A stretch of DNA of 64,000 nt from Novosphingobium sp. CECT 9465 (GTDB lineage: Bacteria; Pseudomonadota; Alphaproteobacteria; Sphingomonadales; Sphingomonadaceae), in NCBI RefSeq assembly GCF_920987055.1, contig NZ_CAKLBX010000001.1, forward strand, positions 792,501 through 856,500. The letters run 5' to 3'. Positions 63,001 through 64,000 of this stretch are shown one piece after another. The notes beneath the pieces are model-generated. The model had not been told where the DNA came from and searched no databases. It saw nothing but the letters and a program-made list of their open reading frames with translations. The position numbers were made by a program, and so were the translations under genes. Within the stretch, counting starts at the first letter, position 1. Each line of letters opens with the position of its first letter.

Positions 63001-63004
63001 TAGT

Positions 63005-64000
63005 TCAGCCCAATTCCTCGTCCAGCATCTGCATCACCCGCGCTTCATCGGGGAAGCCTTCCGAAATCCAGCGCGCTTCAACCGCGCGCAACAATCGCGC
63101 CACTTCCGGCCCGGCGCTGATTCCACGGGCGACGATCTGGCCGCCCTTCAGCGGAAGGGCAGGGATATCCCAATCCTGCAAAGCCTTGATCGAAGCGCCT
63201 GCCAGCAACAATCGGTCAAGCGCTTCTGCAATGCCGATGCGATAGGCCAGCGCGCGCGGATTATTGCAATGCCCGTCACGCGCGGCCGCTGCCGCCAGTC
63301 GCTTGCGCTGCGCGATGGACAATCGCAGCCGCGGGGCGACTTGTTCAGCCATGGCAGGATCGGCCGGGAGCAGGGCCGCAAGACGGCGCAAGGCCGTGCC
63401 TTTGACGCCGAGGTTGCGTTCGTGTGCGGTCAATGCCGCCAGCGCCTCCAGCCCTGAAGTCGTTACTTCGGGCAGGACTTGCGCCAGCACGCCCAGTTCC
63501 GCCATCCGCGTCACCGTCGGGGCGGGGTCGGGCAGCCCCAGCAGGGCGATCAGTTCCCAGCCCACCCGTTCGCGCGAAAGTCCCTTCAGGCCGGGCGCCA
63601 GTTCTGCAACGGCGCTTTCTGCTTCTGCGTCCGCGGGAACCGATCCGAACCGCGCCTGAAACCGGAAATAACGCAGGATGCGCAAGTAATCCTCGCGAAT
63701 ACGTGCGCGGGCATCGCCGATGAAGCGTAAGTGGCGCGTTGCCAGATCGCCAAGCCCGGTGTGGTAATCGTACACCTCCAGCGTGCGCGGATCGGCATAA
63801 AGTGCGTTGATTGTGAAATCACGGCGTGCGGCATCGTCGGCCCAGTCGGTGGAAAAGGCGACCGTTGCGTGCCGCCCGTCGGTAGACACGTCGCGGCGAA
63901 GCGTGGTGATCTCTACCGGGCCACCAGAGACGACGGCCGTTACCGTGCCATGGGCAATCCCGGTCGGCACGGTCTTGATCCCGGCACCGCCCAGCCGCGC
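63005..64000 (-). CDS. CCA tRNA nucleotidyltransferase (5' end cut by window edge)
   Basis: Open to base 64000 on the minus strand, so the N-terminus is missing. Read from the edge: AGIKTVPTGIAHGTVTAV, then VEITTLRRD, DFTINALYADP, and RFIGDARARIREDYLRILRY, all poly(A) polymerase/CCA-adding family sequence (flipping and RNA-binding neck). The catalytic GxGxRD/DxD motif is outside the window. Adds or repairs the 3' CCA of tRNAs. A poly(A) polymerase I role is less likely in this group. Confidence 0.9.
   Translation of the reverse strand, partial: ARLGGAGIKTVPTGIAHGTVTAVVSGGPVEITTLRRDVSTDGRHATVAFSTDWADDAARRDFTINALYADPRTLEVYDYHTGLGDLATRHLRFIGDARARIREDYLRILRYFRFQARFGSVPADAEAESAVAELAPGLKGLSRERVGWELIALLGLPDPAPTVTRMAELGVLAQVLPEVTTSGLEALAALTAHERNLGVKGTALRRLAALLPADPAMAEQVAPRLRLSIAQRKRLAAAAARDGHCNNPRALAYRIGIAEALDRLLLAGASIKALQDWDIPALPLKGGQIVARGISAGPEVARLLRAVEARWISEGFPDEARVMQMLDEELG

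Overview
This 64 kb window is chromosomal DNA of a high-GC alphaproteobacterium. It is most like Sphingomonadaceae, probably Novosphingobium or a close relative. That is inferred from the TorF-type porin, DcaP-like porin, MucR/Ros regulator, the miaB-phoH-ybeY-corC order, use of GluRS with a tRNA-Gln, and several families of intergenic hairpin repeats. I see no rRNA, CRISPR array, prophage or intact insertion sequence.

Layout. 1-10.5 kb: a CrbS/CrbR-like two-component pair, a glycosyltransferase remnant, a membrane O-acyltransferase, acetyl-CoA synthetase (acs), then a porin and an MHS-family transporter with an unusual extracytoplasmic insert. 10.7-16.2 kb: an OmpR/EnvZ-type pair, beta-carbonic anhydrase plus SulP transporter, and a TorF porin; the carbonic anhydrase operon and torF share an upstream GTTACA-type element. 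16.3-25 kb: tRNA-Gln, yghU, topoisomerase IB, gph, glmU, a low-GC patch with a secreted protein and an antitoxin-like HTH protein, DUF3597, glmS. 25-33 kb: gltX, a small gene behind paired Fur-box-like palindromes, nadE, prs, an AraC regulator, hisN, a GGCT-like protein and a LysR regulator. 33.4-41 kb: a long minus-strand housekeeping array (nfuA, tsaB, rimI, mucR // fur, plsC, miaB, phoH, ybeY, corC), interrupted by a strong terminator between mucR and fur. 41-48 kb: an FKBP isomerase, a large M16 peptidase, and a TadE-TadE-TadG cluster. 48-52.3 kb: class II DAHP synthase, an RNase HI-like protein, gmk, two conserved hypotheticals, sspB. 52.4-57.7 kb: hisB-hisH-[GH130]-hisA-hisF-[mini PEP-CTERM protein]-hisE-HIT. 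57.8-62.4 kb: ybgC-tolQ-tolR-tolA-tolB-pal. Then a J-domain protein and the cut-off cca gene.

How it fits together. Most of the window is core biosynthesis (histidine, amino sugars, NAD, PRPP, aromatic amino acids), RNA maturation and envelope upkeep. The accessory content lies in the acetate/organic-acid block at the left, the inorganic-carbon block with its own sensor pair, the glycan-modification genes, the low-GC patch near 21 kb, and small insertions in the his operon. The points most worth following up are the shared OmpR-like element, the 54-residue PEP-CTERM protein, the transporter insert, and the palindromic operators before the small gene at 26.4 kb and before mucR.
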